Shown here piece after piece: positions 13,088 to 23,452 of a DNA stretch of 64,000 nucleotides. The stretch comes from Rhynchopus sp. YZ270_cl-10 (taxonomy: Eukaryota > Euglenozoa > Diplonemea > Diplonemida > Diplonemidae), in assembly GCA_964035575.1 (NCBI GenBank), contig OZ037833.1, positions 1 to 64,000 on the forward strand, read 5' to 3'. The stretch's first letter is position 1, and each line of letters starts with the position of its first letter. Both the position numbers and the translations under genes were made by a program. The notes under the pieces were generated by a model. The model made no database searches. It was not told where the DNA came from and saw nothing but the letters and a program-made list of their open reading frames with translations.

Positions 13088-14115
13088 ATCCGGCTCTATA
13101 AGGAACCGGAAAATTGAACAGTGAATTTTGTCATTTTTTGCAAAATTTTGGAGAATTGTGCATGAAAATTGTACGTAATTGTGCAAAATTTTGCACAATT
13201 ATGCAAAAAAATATCCGGGTCTAAAAAAAACCGGAAAAATGCTAAATCAGCATTTTTGAAATTTTGCAGAAAAGTGCAAAATCTGGCAAAATCTGCATGC
13301 AGATCCAACAAATTTTGCAGAATTTGACAAAATTTCCAAAATTCCAAAAATTCCAAAAATTCCAAAAAAATGCAAAAAATGCTAAATTTACACAAAAATG
13401 CTAAATTTACAAAAAAATGCTAAAAGTGCAAAATCTTCCATTTTCTCAAAAATACAAGCCACAGTTTCCGGCTATCTAAAAAGTCGAAAATTGAAATTTT
13501 GCAGAATTTGCAAAAATATGCAAAATTTACAAAAATAGGCAAAAATTGACAAAAAGTGAAAAATTTACAAATTTTGCAAAAATTGACAAAAAATCACAAA
13601 ATCTGCATGAAAATGGACCTAAATTATGCACATTTTGACAAAAAATTGCGGGTTTGCGGGTTTGCGGGTTTGCGGGTTTGCGGGTTTGCGGGTTTGCGGG
13701 TTTGCGGGTTTGCGGGTTTGCGGGTTTGCGGGTTTGCGGGTTTACGGGTTTGCGGGTTTGCGGGTTTGCGGGTTTGCGGGTTTGCGGGTTTGCGGGTTTG
13801 CGGGTTTGCGGGTTTGCGGGTTTGCGGGTTTGCGGGTTTGCGGGTTTGCGGGTTTGCGGGTTTGCGGGTTTGCGGGTTTGCGGGTTTGCGGGTTTGCGGG
13901 AATGCGGGAATGCGGGACCGCGGAGCGGGCGCGAAGCGCCCGCGACGCATCCTGGGCTGCTAAATGGCATGCGGGACCGCGGAGCGGGCGCGAAGCGCCC
14001 GCGACGCATCCTGGGCTGCTAAATGGCCTCTGTTGTGCTTCATTACCACACCAACTAAAGTTCCACTTTTGCAAAATTTGCAAAAAAAAAATTTTGCAGA
14101 ATTATGCAAAAAAAA
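13088..14115 (+). repeat. Satellite unit 9
   Basis: A 1,028-bp unit with a uniform 8-mer tract at about 13646-13898, one TTTACGGG variant at its midpoint and no length slips. It appears to be the undeleted version of unit 8. Confidence 0.95.
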
Positions 14116-14959
14116 ATCCGGCTCTATAAGGAACCGGAAAATTGAACAGTGAATTTTGTCATTTTTTGCAAAATTTTGGAGAATTGTGCATGAAAATTGT
14201 ACGTAATTGTGCAAAATTTTGCACAATTATGCAAAAAAATATCCGGGTCTAAAAAAAACCGGAAAAATGCTAAATCAGCATTTTTGAAATTTTGCAGAAA
14301 AGTGCAAAATCTGGCAAAATCTGCATGCAGATCCAACAAATTTTGCAGAATTTGACAAAATTTCCAAAATTCCAAAAATTCCAAAAATTCCAAAAAAATG
14401 CAAAAAATGCTAAATTTACACAAAAATGCTAAATTTACAAAAAAATGCTAAAAGTGCAAAATCTTCCATTTTCTCAAAAATACAAGCCACAGTTTCCGGC
14501 TATCTAAAAAGTCGAAAATTGAAATTTTGCAGAATTTGCAAAAATATGCAAAATTTACAAAAATAGGCAAAAATTGACAAAAAGTGAAAAATTTACAAAT
14601 TTTGCAAAAATTGACAAAAAATCACAAAATCTGCATGAAAATGGACCTAAATTATGCACATTTTGACAAAAAATTGCGGGTTTGCGGGTTTGCGGGTTTG
14701 CGGGTTTGCGGGTTTGCGGGTTTGCGGGTTTGCGGGTTTGCGGGAATGCGGGAATGCGGGACCGCGGAGCGGGCGCGAAGCGCCCGCGACGCATCCTGGG
14801 CTGCTAAATGGCATGCGGGACCGCGGAGCGGGCGCGAAGCGCCCGCGACGCATCCTGGGCTGCTAAATGGCCTCTGTTGTGCTTCATTACCACACCAACT
14901 AAAGTTCCACTTTTGCAAAATTTGCAAAAAAAAAATTTTGCAGAATTATGCAAAAAAAA
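14116..14959 (+). repeat. Satellite unit 10, short-tract type
   Basis: An 844-bp unit with about nine 8-mers (14674-14742). It is the second copy of the unit 4 type, 11,034 bp downstream of it. Confidence 0.95.
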
Positions 14960-15943
14960 ATCCGGCTCTATAAGGAACCGGAAAATTGAACAGTGAATTT
15001 TGTCATTTTTTGCAAAATTTTGGAGAATTGTGCATGAAAATTGTACGTAATTGTGCAAAATTTTGCACAATTATGCAAAAAAATATCCGGGTCTAAAAAA
15101 AACCGGAAAAATGCTAAATCAGCATTTTTGAAATTTTGCAGAAAAGTGCAAAATCTGGCAAAATCTGCATGCAGATCCAACAAATTTTGCAGAATTTGAC
15201 AAAATTTCCAAAATTCCAAAAATTCCAAAAATTCCAAAAATTCCAAAAAAATGCAAAAAATGTAAAATTTACACAAAAATGCTAAATTTACACAAAAATG
15301 CTAAATTTACAAAAAAATGCTAAAAGTGCAAAATCTTCCATTTTCTCAAAAATACAAGCCACAGTTTCCGGCTATCTAAAAAGTCGAAAATTGAAATTTT
15401 GCAGAATTTGCAAAAATATGCAAAATTTACAAAAATAGGCAAAAATTGACAAAAAGTGAAAAATTTACAAATTTTGCAAAAATTGACAAAAAATCACAAA
15501 ATCTGCATGAAAATGGACCTAAATTATGCACATTTTGACAAAAAATTGCGGGTTTGCGGGTTTGCGGGTTTGCGGGTTTGCGGGTTTGCGGGTTTGCGGG
15601 TTTACGGGTTTGCGGGTTTGCGGGTTTGCGGGTTTGCGGGTTTGCGGGTTTGCGGGTTTGCGGGTTTGCGGGTTTGCGGGTTTGCGGGTTTGCGGGTTTG
15701 CGGGTTTGCGGGTTTGCGGGTTTGCGGGAATGCGGGAATGCGGGACCGCGGAGCGGGCGCGAAGCGCCCGCGACGCATCCTGGGCTGCTAAATGGCATGC
15801 GGGACCGCGGAGCGGGCGCGAAGCGCCCGCGACGCATCCTGGGCTGCTAAATGGCCTCTGTTGTGCTTCATTACCACACCAACTAAAGTTCCACTTTTGC
15901 AAAATTTGCAAAAAAAAAATTTTGCAGAATTATGCAAAAAAAA
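14960..15943 (+). repeat. Satellite unit 11
   Basis: A 984-bp unit with an 8-mer tract at about 15546-15728. It shares the extra ATTCCAAAA and AATGTAAAATTTACAC markers with unit 5. Confidence 0.95.
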
Positions 15944-18900
15944 ATCCGGCTCTATAAGGAACCGGAAAATTGAACAGTGAATTTTGTCATTTTTTGCAAA
16001 ATTTTGGAGAATTGTGCATGAAAATTGTACGTAATTGTGCAAAATTTTGCACAATTATGCAAAAAAATATCCGGGTCTAAAAAAAACCGGAAAAATGCTA
16101 AATCAGCATTTTTGAAATTTTGCAGAAAAGTGCAAAATCTGGCAAAATCTGCATGCAGATCCAACAAATTTTGCAGAATTTGACAAAATTTCCAAAATTC
16201 CAAAAATTCCAAAAATTCCAAAAATTCCAAAAAAATGCAAAAAATGTAAAATTTACACAAAAATGCTAAATTTACACAAAAATGCTAAATTTACAAAAAA
16301 ATGCTAAAAGTGCAAAATCTTCCATTTTCTCAAAAATACAAGCCACAGTTTCCGGCTATCTAAAAAGTCGAAAATTGAAATTTTGCAGAATTTGCAAAAA
16401 TATGCAAAATTTACAAAAATAGGCAAAAATTGACAAAAAGTGAAAAATTTACAAATTTTGCAAAAATTGACAAAAAATCACAAAATCTGCATGAAAATGG
16501 ACCTAAATTATGCACATTTTGACAAAAAATTGCGGGTTTGCGGGTTTGCGGGTTTGCGGGTTTGCGGGTTTGCGGGTTTGCGGGTTTACGGGTTTGCGGG
16601 TTTGCGGGTTTACGGGTTTGCGGGTTTGCGGGTTTGCGGGTTTGCGGGTTTGCGGGTTTACGGGTTTGCGGGTTTGCGGGTTTGCGGGTTTGCGGGTTTG
16701 CGGGTTTGCGGGTTTGCGGGTTTGCGGGTTTGCGGGTTTGCGGGTTTGCGGGTTTGCGGGTTTGCGGGTTTGCGGGTTTGCGGGTTTGCGGGTTTGCGGG
16801 TTTGCGGGTTTGCGGGTTTGCGGGTTTGCGGGTTTGCGGGTTTGCGGGTTTGCGGGTTTGCGGGTTTGCGGGTTTGCGGGTTTGCGGGTTTGCGGGTTTG
16901 CGGGTTTGCGGGTTTGCGGGTTTGCGGGTTTGCGGGTTTGCGGGTTTGCGGGTTTGCGGGTTTGCGGGTTTGCGGGTTTGCGGGTTTGCGGGTTTGCGGG
17001 TTTGCGGGTTTGCGGGTTTGCGGGTTTGCGGGTTTGCGGGTTTGCGGGTTTGCGGGTTTGCGGGTTTGCGGGTTTGCGGGTTTGCGGGTTTGCGGGTTTG
17101 CGGGTTTGCGGGTTTGCGGGTTTGCGGGTTTGCGGGTTTGCGGGTTTGCGGGTTTGCGGGTTTGCGGGTTTGCGGGTTTGCGGGTTTGCGGGTTTGCGGG
17201 TTTGCGGGTTTGCGGGTTTGCGGGTTTGCGGGTTTGCGGGTTTGCGGGTTTGCGGGTTTGCGGGTTTGCGGGTTTGCGGGTTTGCGGGTTTGCGGGTTTG
17301 CGGGTTTGCGGGTTTGCGGGTTTGCGGGTTTGCGGGTTTGCGGGTTTGCGGGTTTGCGGGTTTGCGGGTTTGCGGGTTTGCGGGTTTGCGGGTTTGCGGG
17401 TTTGCGGGTTTGCGGGTTTGCGGGTTTGCGGGTTTGCGGGTTTGCGGGTTTGCGGGTTTGCGGGTTTGCGGGTTTGCGGGTTTGCGGGTTTGCGGGTTTG
17501 CGGGTTTGCGGGTTTGCGGGTTTGCGGGTTTGCGGGTTTGCGGGTTTGCGGGTTTGCGGGTTTGCGGGTTTGCGGGTTTGCGGGTTTGCGGGTTTGCGGG
17601 TTTGCGGGTTTGCGGGTTTGCGGGTTTGCGGGTTTGCGGGTTTGCGGGTTTGCGGGTTTGCGGGTTTGCGGGTTTGCGGGTTTGCGGGTTTGCGGGTTTG
17701 CGGGTTTGCGGGTTTGCGGGTTTGCGGGTTTGCGGGTTTGCGGGTTTGCGGGTTTGCGGGTTTGCGGGTTTGCGGGTTTGCGGGTTTGCGGGTTTGCGGG
17801 TTTGCGGGTTTGCGGGTTTGCGGGTTTGCGGGTTTGCGGGTTTGCGGGTTTGCGGGTTTGCGGGTTTGCGGGTTTGCGGGTTTGCGGGTTTGCGGGTTTG
17901 CGGGTTTGCGGGTTTGCGGGTTTGCGGGTTTGCGGGTTTGCGGGTTTGCGGGTTTGCGGGTTTGCGGGTTTGCGGGTTTGCGGGTTTGCGGGTTTGCGGG
18001 TTTGCGGGTTTGCGGGTTTGCGGGTTTGCGGGTTTGCGGGTTTGCGGGTTTGCGGGTTTGCGGGTTTGCGGGTTTGCGGGTTTGCGGGTTTGCGGGTTTG
18101 CGGGTTTGCGGGTTTGCGGGTTTGCGGGTTTGCGGGTTTGCGGGTTTGCGGGTTTGCGGGTTTGCGGGTTTGCGGGTTTGCGGGTTTGCGGGTTTGCGGG
18201 TTTGCGGGTTTGCGGGTTTGCGGGTTTGCGGGTTTGCGGGTTTGCGGGTTTGCGGGTTTGCGGGTTTGCGGGTTTGCGGGTTTGCGGGTTTGCGGGTTTG
18301 CGGGTTTGCGGGTTTGCGGGTTTGCGGGTTTGCGGGTTTGCGGGTTTGCGGGTTTGCGGGTTTGCGGGTTTGCGGGTTTGCGGGTTTGCGGGTTTGCGGG
18401 TTTGCGGGTTTGCGGGTTTGCGGGTTTGCGGGTTTGCGGGTTTGCGGGTTTGCGGGTTTGCGGGTTTGCGGGTTTGCGGGTTTGCGGGTTTGCGGGTTTG
18501 CGGGTTTGCGGGTTTGCGGGTTTGCGGGTTTGCGGGTTTGCGGGTTTGCGGGTTTGCGGGTTTGCGGGTTTGCGGGTTTGCGGGTTTGCGGGTTTGCGGG
18601 TTTGCGGGTTTGCGGGTTTGCGGGTTTGCGGGTTTGCGGGTTTGCGGGTTTGCGGGTTTGCGGGTTTGCGGGTTTGCGGGTTTGCGGGTTTGCGGGTTTG
18701 CGGGTTTGCGGGTTTGCGGGTTTGCGGGTTTGCGGGTTTGCGGGTTTGCGGGTTTGCGGGTTTGCGGGTTTGCGGGTTTGCGGGTTTGCGGGTTTGCGGG
18801 TTTGCGGGTTTGCGGGTTTGCGGGTTTGCGGGTTTGCGGGTTTGCGGGTTTGCGGGTTTGCGGGTTTGCGGGTTTGCGGGTTTGCGGGTTTGCGGGTTTG

Positions 18901-19713
18901 CGGGTTTGCGGGTTTGCGGGTTTGCGGGTTTGCGGGTTTGCGGGTTTGCGGGTTTGCGGGTTTGCGGGTTTGCGGGTTTGCGGGTTTGCGGGTTTGCGGG
19001 TTTGCGGGTTTGCGGGTTTGCGGGTTTGCGGGTTTGCGGGTTTGCGGGTTTGCGGGTTTGCGGGTTTGCGGGTTTGCGGGTTTGCGGGTTTGCGGGTTTG
19101 CGGGTTTGCGGGTTTGCGGGTTTGCGGGTTTGCGGGTTTGCGGGTTTGCGGGTTTGCGGGTTTGCGGGTTTGCGGGTTTGCGGGTTTGCGGGTTTGCGGG
19201 TTTGCGGGTTTGCGGGTTTGCGGGTTTGCGGGTTTGCGGGTTTGCGGGTTTGCGGGTTTGCGGGTTTGCGGGTTTGCGGGTTTGCGGGTTTGCGGGTTTG
19301 CGGGTTTGCGGGTTTGCGGGTTTGCGGGTTTGCGGGTTTGCGGGTTTGCGGGTTTGCGGGTTTGCGGGTTTGCGGGTTTGCGGGTTTGCGGGTTTGCGGG
19401 TTTGCGGGTTTGCGGGTTTGCGGGTTTGCGGGTTTGCGGGTTTGCGGGTTTGCGGGTTTGCGGGTTTGCGGGTTTGCGGGTTTGCGGGTTTGCGGGTTTG
19501 CGGGTTTGCGGGTTTGCGGGTTTGCGGGTTTGCGGGTTTGCGGGTTTGCGGGTTTGCGGGTTTGCGGGTTTGCGGGTTTGCGGGTTTGCGGGTTTGCGGG
19601 TTTGCGGGTTTACGGGTTTGCGGGTTTGCGGGTTTGCGGGTTTGCGGGTTTGCGGGTTTGCGGGTTTGCGGGTTTGCGGGTTTGCGGGTTTGTGGGTTTG
19701 TGGGTTTGTGGGT
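15944..19713 (+). repeat. Satellite unit 12, long-tract, no GC block
   Basis: The AT-rich part is intact and matches unit 6. The unit then runs into an 8-mer tract that is never closed by the GC hairpin block or linker; unique sequence follows directly at 19714. This is the edge of the satellite domain. Confidence 0.95.
16530..19713 (+). repeat. Homogeneous TTTGCGGG array
   Basis: About 398 copies of the 8-mer with no length slips. Only four TTTACGGG variants are visible (near 16586, 16610, 16658 and 19610), and the last three repeats are TTTGTGGG. The contrast with the slip-rich array at 5497-10815 is striking. The terminal C-to-T changes fall at the only CpG of the repeat and look like deamination at an array edge that is no longer homogenised. 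Confidence 0.96.
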
Positions 19714-20094
19714 GAGTAACACCACGGGAGTGCCTAGAACCTTTCCCTAGAAGCCTAGAAACCGAGAGAGGTGTGTGAATGTGTACTGCCCTTGTACACA
19801 TGAAGTTGTGGTTCTCTGGAGCTGTGGTTTGATGTGTTGTTGTTTCTTGGCTGGGGGAAGGTAAAAACTATGTATAAGCAGAGGGAGTGGGGGATATATC
19901 ACTTTTTTTCTTTTTTCCTTCATTTTTGTGAAACAGTGCAAGCTCTTTATTTCTTTTTTTCTCTCTTTGCATCCTTATTAAATAATATTTATTTGCTTTC
20001 TTTCTTTTTTTTTCTTCTTTTTTTTTATGTGAGGGTAGGTAGAGGGGTTCACATATGGGTGACTGGTCATCTTTGGAACTGGCGTAGTTACATA
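19714..20094. other. Satellite-to-gene boundary, no gene seen
   Basis: About 380 bp of unique sequence separates the array edge from the 3' end of the minus-strand gene. It includes T-rich runs around 19895-20030 (on the minus strand, A-rich sequence just past the stop codon). No reading frame here is convincing. Confidence 0.6.
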
Positions 20095-21321
20095 TTATTG
20101 GGAATAGTAGAATGGCACGGTGCTGTATGGATCATGTCGGTACACTGGCTGCTGTTGAGAAGTTGGCTTTATGTTGAACCCTATGTGATTGAGAAAACGA
20201 GGTAGGCTGTGCTTCTGAGCTGTGCTACTTGTGCTAGGTTTTATGTGCTGACTGTCGTGGCAGAGAATTCTATCAGAAGAAGCCAGGCCAATACGCGTAG
20301 GCTGGCCGGGCCCTGCTGTCCACACAAATGTTTTATCGTGTCTGGAGAGAAACCGCATGAGAAGAGAGTGGCTTGGGAATAGAGAGTTTGTGAACACTTC
20401 AAATCCATTCAACTTCTGCAACAGCTCCTTCTGGGACATGGGGCCTTTAGAGAGCATTCCTAGCAGGGCCTTTTTAAGATTTTCCTCATCTTCACGTTGG
20501 ACCTTGCTTCTCGACTTGTCTATTTTGCGCACTGAAGAGAGCGGTGTTCCAAAGAGGCAGACACGTGCATCAGACTTTTTTATCTGTGGAGCAAGACAAT
20601 TTTCAACAATATCCTCATCAGAATAGTGGAACAGAGAGAAGTCCTCAGGATGGGCCCTGAGAAATTCCTGCCAGGCACCACCGTAGCATTTCCCCACAAC
20701 GTTGTCGTAGAGTGGACTCTCCTTCGCTTTGTTGCTCAGCACAATAGACCCCAGAGAACCTCTGCACACATTCAGCCGTGGGTTTTCCAAAATAGCTCTG
20801 ACCTCTTTAACAAGTAGCCTCTCTGCGGACCCTTGCTTCACATTGTCAATTGGCATGTGTTGAACCTTCACTGTGAATGTAGTTGGGTGGTATGCAATGT
20901 AGTGGCCAGAGTGTGATGCATCCTGAGATTGCACGAGGTTCCCAAGATCAACTTCAAAGTCCTCACGGCCTTCACAGGTACATTCCAGGGTTGCATTCCA
21001 TGCACTCCTAGGAAGCGGATCATGAGCTGTGATAAAGAGAGCGTCAAGGCCAAGCCCGCCCTTTTCCCCAGTGATGTTTATGTCTTTATTAGCTGACACT
21101 GTGAGTGTTTCTTCTTTCCCTGGGAGCGGGAGGTTGCAACGTATAAGTTGTAAGCCATTCAGCAGAACTGATGCGTATCCTCGCTCCACTGGATTGGTGG
21201 GTCCTGCAATGTCAGTGATGTTGAAGCAACTGCTGGGTTCAAAGTCTGAGTCTGTGTTTCCTATGCTGCCTCCTGCTGTTGATATGACAGAATACTGCCG
21301 AACAGAATGTACTGAGCTCAT
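20095..21321 (-). CDS. Hypothetical 408-aa protein, possible winged-helix segment
   Basis: An uninterrupted frame from ATG at 21321 to TAA at 20095 encodes 408 residues of normal composition. I do not recognise the family. The N-terminal half has acidic and Cys-containing stretches (ECTCEG near 130). The segment at about residues 275-345 (LKKALLGMLSKGP through FVWTAGPG) has a helix-rich pattern with a final hydrophobic beta-like strand, resembling a winged-helix or LOTUS-type fold. That resemblance is by eye only. The C-terminal 60 residues are polar and rich in Ser, His and Gln. It lies on the same strand as the CCCH protein gene 550 bp upstream. Nothing indicates secretion or membrane insertion. 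Confidence 0.7.
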   Translation of the reverse strand: MSSVHSVRQYSVISTAGGSIGNTDSDFEPSSCFNITDIAGPTNPVERGYASVLLNGLQLIRCNLPLPGKEETLTVSANKDINITGEKGGLGLDALFITAHDPLPRSAWNATLECTCEGREDFEVDLGNLVQSQDASHSGHYIAYHPTTFTVKVQHMPIDNVKQGSAERLLVKEVRAILENPRLNVCRGSLGSIVLSNKAKESPLYDNVVGKCYGGAWQEFLRAHPEDFSLFHYSDEDIVENCLAPQIKKSDARVCLFGTPLSSVRKIDKSRSKVQREDEENLKKALLGMLSKGPMSQKELLQKLNGFEVFTNSLFPSHSLLMRFLSRHDKTFVWTAGPGQPTRIGLASSDRILCHDSQHIKPSTSSTAQKHSLPRFLNHIGFNIKPTSQQQPVYRHDPYSTVPFYYSQ

Positions 21322-21871
21322 TGTGTTCTTGTTGTGTTACAGTATATTTGTAGTAGTAGCCTGTGATTTGTTATTAGTCCGTTGAGTAAGACAACAAAAA
21401 CTTAAAGAATCCCCCCCAGCAGTCAGGCCAGGGAGCCACGTAACAAGGCTCGACTGCCACATAGTGGGGGGGGATCTGTGCAGCCTGTATGTTCCCCCCG
21501 ATTTTCGTGGTAAATGGGGAGGCGCTTCCGTTTAACGGCAACCCACAAGAGTAGAACAACAACCAAACTTTTGAGAAACAGACGCCAATGAGACCTAGAG
21601 TCTCTCTTCTTACTTGTGTGCTGCAGACAAACATGACAACGCTAACCACGACTGCCACGGCAGAGCGGGGTCCCAAACGGTTCACTGGGGGGGATCCACA
21701 TAGATAAAGAAAACAAAAAATACGAAAGCAAGGAAGAAAACCAGTAAAAAAAAAAAAAAAAGAATACAAGAAAAACAGAGGGAGGGATAAGTAATAATTG
21801 GGATGGGTTGCAATATTATTTCATTTGGAGTGTTATTTATTTTTGTTTTCTTTTGTCTTGGTTTTTATTTA
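21322..21871. other. Intergenic region between two minus-strand genes
   Basis: About 550 bp, containing several runs of seven G or C and an A-rich tract near 21747. A minus-strand open frame at 21374-21769 exists, but it starts in a poly-Phe stretch and shows no domain, so I do not call it a gene. The region probably holds the promoter of the 408-aa gene and the 3' end of the CCCH gene. Confidence 0.5.
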
Positions 21872-22543
21872 TTACACCCAGTGTGCAGCAAATCTGTTTA
21901 GTGCCATGAAGGTTATTTCAGATGCTGAAGAGGGGGATAGGGTATCAACACTAGATTTGCTGCTCGATGTGCTGCCTTCCTGCCAGGTGTCTGCATAGGA
22001 TTCACTGCTGGAGCAAGTACTGGAAGGGCAGAATGATGCAAGGTTCTCCAGATCAAGTTCTCGGCATATATGGATGTTGATACAACGCTCCCCCCATTTG
22101 CATCTCTTCAATTTGTTCAGCCCACAAATCCTGTTCTTTTGTACAATAATTTTGTCCCCCCGGTGCAAAAGCTCCTCCAAACCTCTTGTACTGCTGAAAT
22201 TGCTCACAGAGAGCAATGCTATGTTGTCCTTGCCCTTCAACATAACACATTTTTTGCTGGCCCATTTTCCGGAATGAAGCGCGCAGCACTGGCCCGCCAT
22301 TTCATCACGAAGTCTGTCCACAGCATCTGGACTCACATGTAGTTGACGGCATGTCTTCTGTGACTTACATTTCCCTCTGTGAAATAGTATGCACACATTC
22401 AGTGGTCTATTTCCAAGGGTTCCTTGAAGATATGCTGTTCGTCCTTTCGTTTCACATGTTTCTGAAAAATGGAATACAACAAGCTGGGCACGGTTTCCAG
22501 GGTCTTTTGCTTCTATCACTTTGCCTTCTAACAGTGTGTTCAT
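21872..22543 (-). CDS. Double CCCH zinc-finger protein
   Basis: A 223-residue frame from ATG at 22543. Two zinc fingers have identical spacing, C-x7-C-x5-C-x3-H: Cys51, Cys59, Cys65, His69 and Cys140, Cys148, Cys154, His158. CCCH fingers of this kind usually bind single-stranded RNA, so a role in mRNA stability, processing or translation is the family expectation. The C-terminal 50 residues are Ser-rich (SSTCSSSESYADT and SSSKSSVDTLS), typical of a disordered, possibly phosphorylated tail. It is transcribed away from the 9-mer microsatellite and divergently from the C2H2 gene, with which it shares a 0.7-0.9 kb upstream region. The target RNA is unknown. Confidence 0.85.
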   Translation of the reverse strand: MNTLLEGKVIEAKDPGNRAQLVVFHFSETCETKGRTAYLQGTLGNRPLNVCILFHRGKCKSQKTCRQLHVSPDAVDRLRDEMAGQCCALHSGKWASKKCVMLKGKDNIALLSVSNFSSTRGLEELLHRGDKIIVQKNRICGLNKLKRCKWGERCINIHICRELDLENLASFCPSSTCSSSESYADTWQEGSTSSSKSSVDTLSPSSASEITFMALNRFAAHWV

Positions 22544-23272
22544 GTTGTGTTCAACAAAAATGTGTGTTAGGCTGTGTGGTGTTTGGGTATGGAAGATGAG
22601 GGGTGCCTGGGTGGTTTACAAAACCAAGAGGGGAGTGTGAGGTAAAGGGAGATGCACTTTGCCAGTCTGTTCTGTGAGTGTGCTGTTTACCCCTGGACAC
22701 ACCCAATAATATTTCCACGCAATAGCAAACCCGTAATAGTAAATATAATATTGTTAATATATGTTCCAATTACTATTCCTAGATGCACTCCTACTCACTG
22801 ACGAACCAAAAAGGCATGAATTTGAGGTATACACAATATACACAGTATACACAGTATACACAGTATACACAGTATACACAGTATACACAGTATACACAGT
22901 ATACACAGTATACACAGTATACACAGTATACACAGTATACACAGTATACACAGTATACACAGTATACACAGTATACACAGTATACACAGTATACACAGTA
23001 TACACAGTATACACAGTATACACAGTATACACAGTATACACAGTATACACAGTATACACAGTATACACAGTATACACAGTATACACAGTATACACAGTAT
23101 ACACAATATACACAATATTGCTAATATATGTTCAGATTACTATTCCTATGGTGACGGCACTCCTACAAACTCACTGACCAATAGAAAACACCGTAAAAAC
23201 AGCAAAATTGACTACACAGGTTTACGAGTTGACTGGTTAGTTGTATGTATTGGTGTTTCCCTGCGGTGCGGG
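22544..23272. promoter_or_regulatory. Shared upstream region of divergent genes
   Basis: The region between the CCCH gene (minus) and the C2H2 gene (plus) contains a 9-mer microsatellite bracketed by two diverged direct copies of an AT-rich module (22747-22805 and 23114-23185). Both copies contain TAATATATGTTC, ATTACTATTCCTA and CACTCCTAC followed by ACTCACTGAC. Assigning promoter function rests only on the divergent gene arrangement. Confidence 0.45.
22828..23115. repeat. (TATACACAG)n microsatellite
   Basis: About 31 copies of a 9-mer with almost no variation; the end copies read TATACACAA. Every frame is open across it, giving spurious YTVYTVYTV and CILCILCIL frames. It sits between two copies of the flanking module, so it may have grown from a short duplication. 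Confidence 0.95.
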
Positions 23273-23452
23273 ATGTGTGTAGGAGGGAATGCCACCTTAC
23301 CCAAATTTAATTTTAGGCATGAGATGGATGAAGATGAATTAGATTTTTGGTCTGTAGCCCAGGAGATACCATTTTTGTGGTCCTACTTAATATATTTCTC
23401 TTATTCACTCCCTTCCCCCAGAAAATCCTACGACACAAACAAAAACAACAAC

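Larger units (their letters stand above)
1..19713. repeat. Complex satellite block of twelve units
   Basis: Twelve head-to-tail units start at about 1, 1029, 2056, 3082, 3927, 4910, 11032, 12116, 13088, 14116, 14960 and 15944. Each begins with ATCCGGCTCTATAAGG, runs through about 550 bp of AT-rich sequence dominated by TTGCAAAA, AATGCTAAA and ATTCCAAAAA words, and then enters a tract of the 8-mer TTTGCGGG. Units 1-11 close with two copies of a GC-rich block (hairpin GCGGGCGC-GAA-GCGCCCGC, then CATCCTGGGCTGCTAAATGG) and a constant linker. Length differences come almost wholly from the 8-mer copy number. All six frames are open across the 8-mer tracts because 24 nt of repeat contains no stop; these are not genes. 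A subtelomeric or centromeric location is an inference only. Confidence 0.97.

Noticed and set aside
1-19713. A true telomere at this location
   Set aside because: The arrays are interrupted by AT-rich units and followed by ordinary genes, so at most this is subtelomeric or interstitial; the word is telomere-like only in general form.
16411-19750. Long perfect-repeat frames of about 1,070-1,100 codons on both strands
   Set aside because: Same artefact of the homogeneous TTTGCGGG array.
21374-21769. A 131-residue minus-strand frame between two genes
   Set aside because: It starts in a homopolymer, shows no domain, and lies in sequence broken by G and C runs.
22754-23177. Tyr/Val/Thr repeat proteins at the 9-mer microsatellite
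   Set aside because: Microsatellite read-through in every frame.
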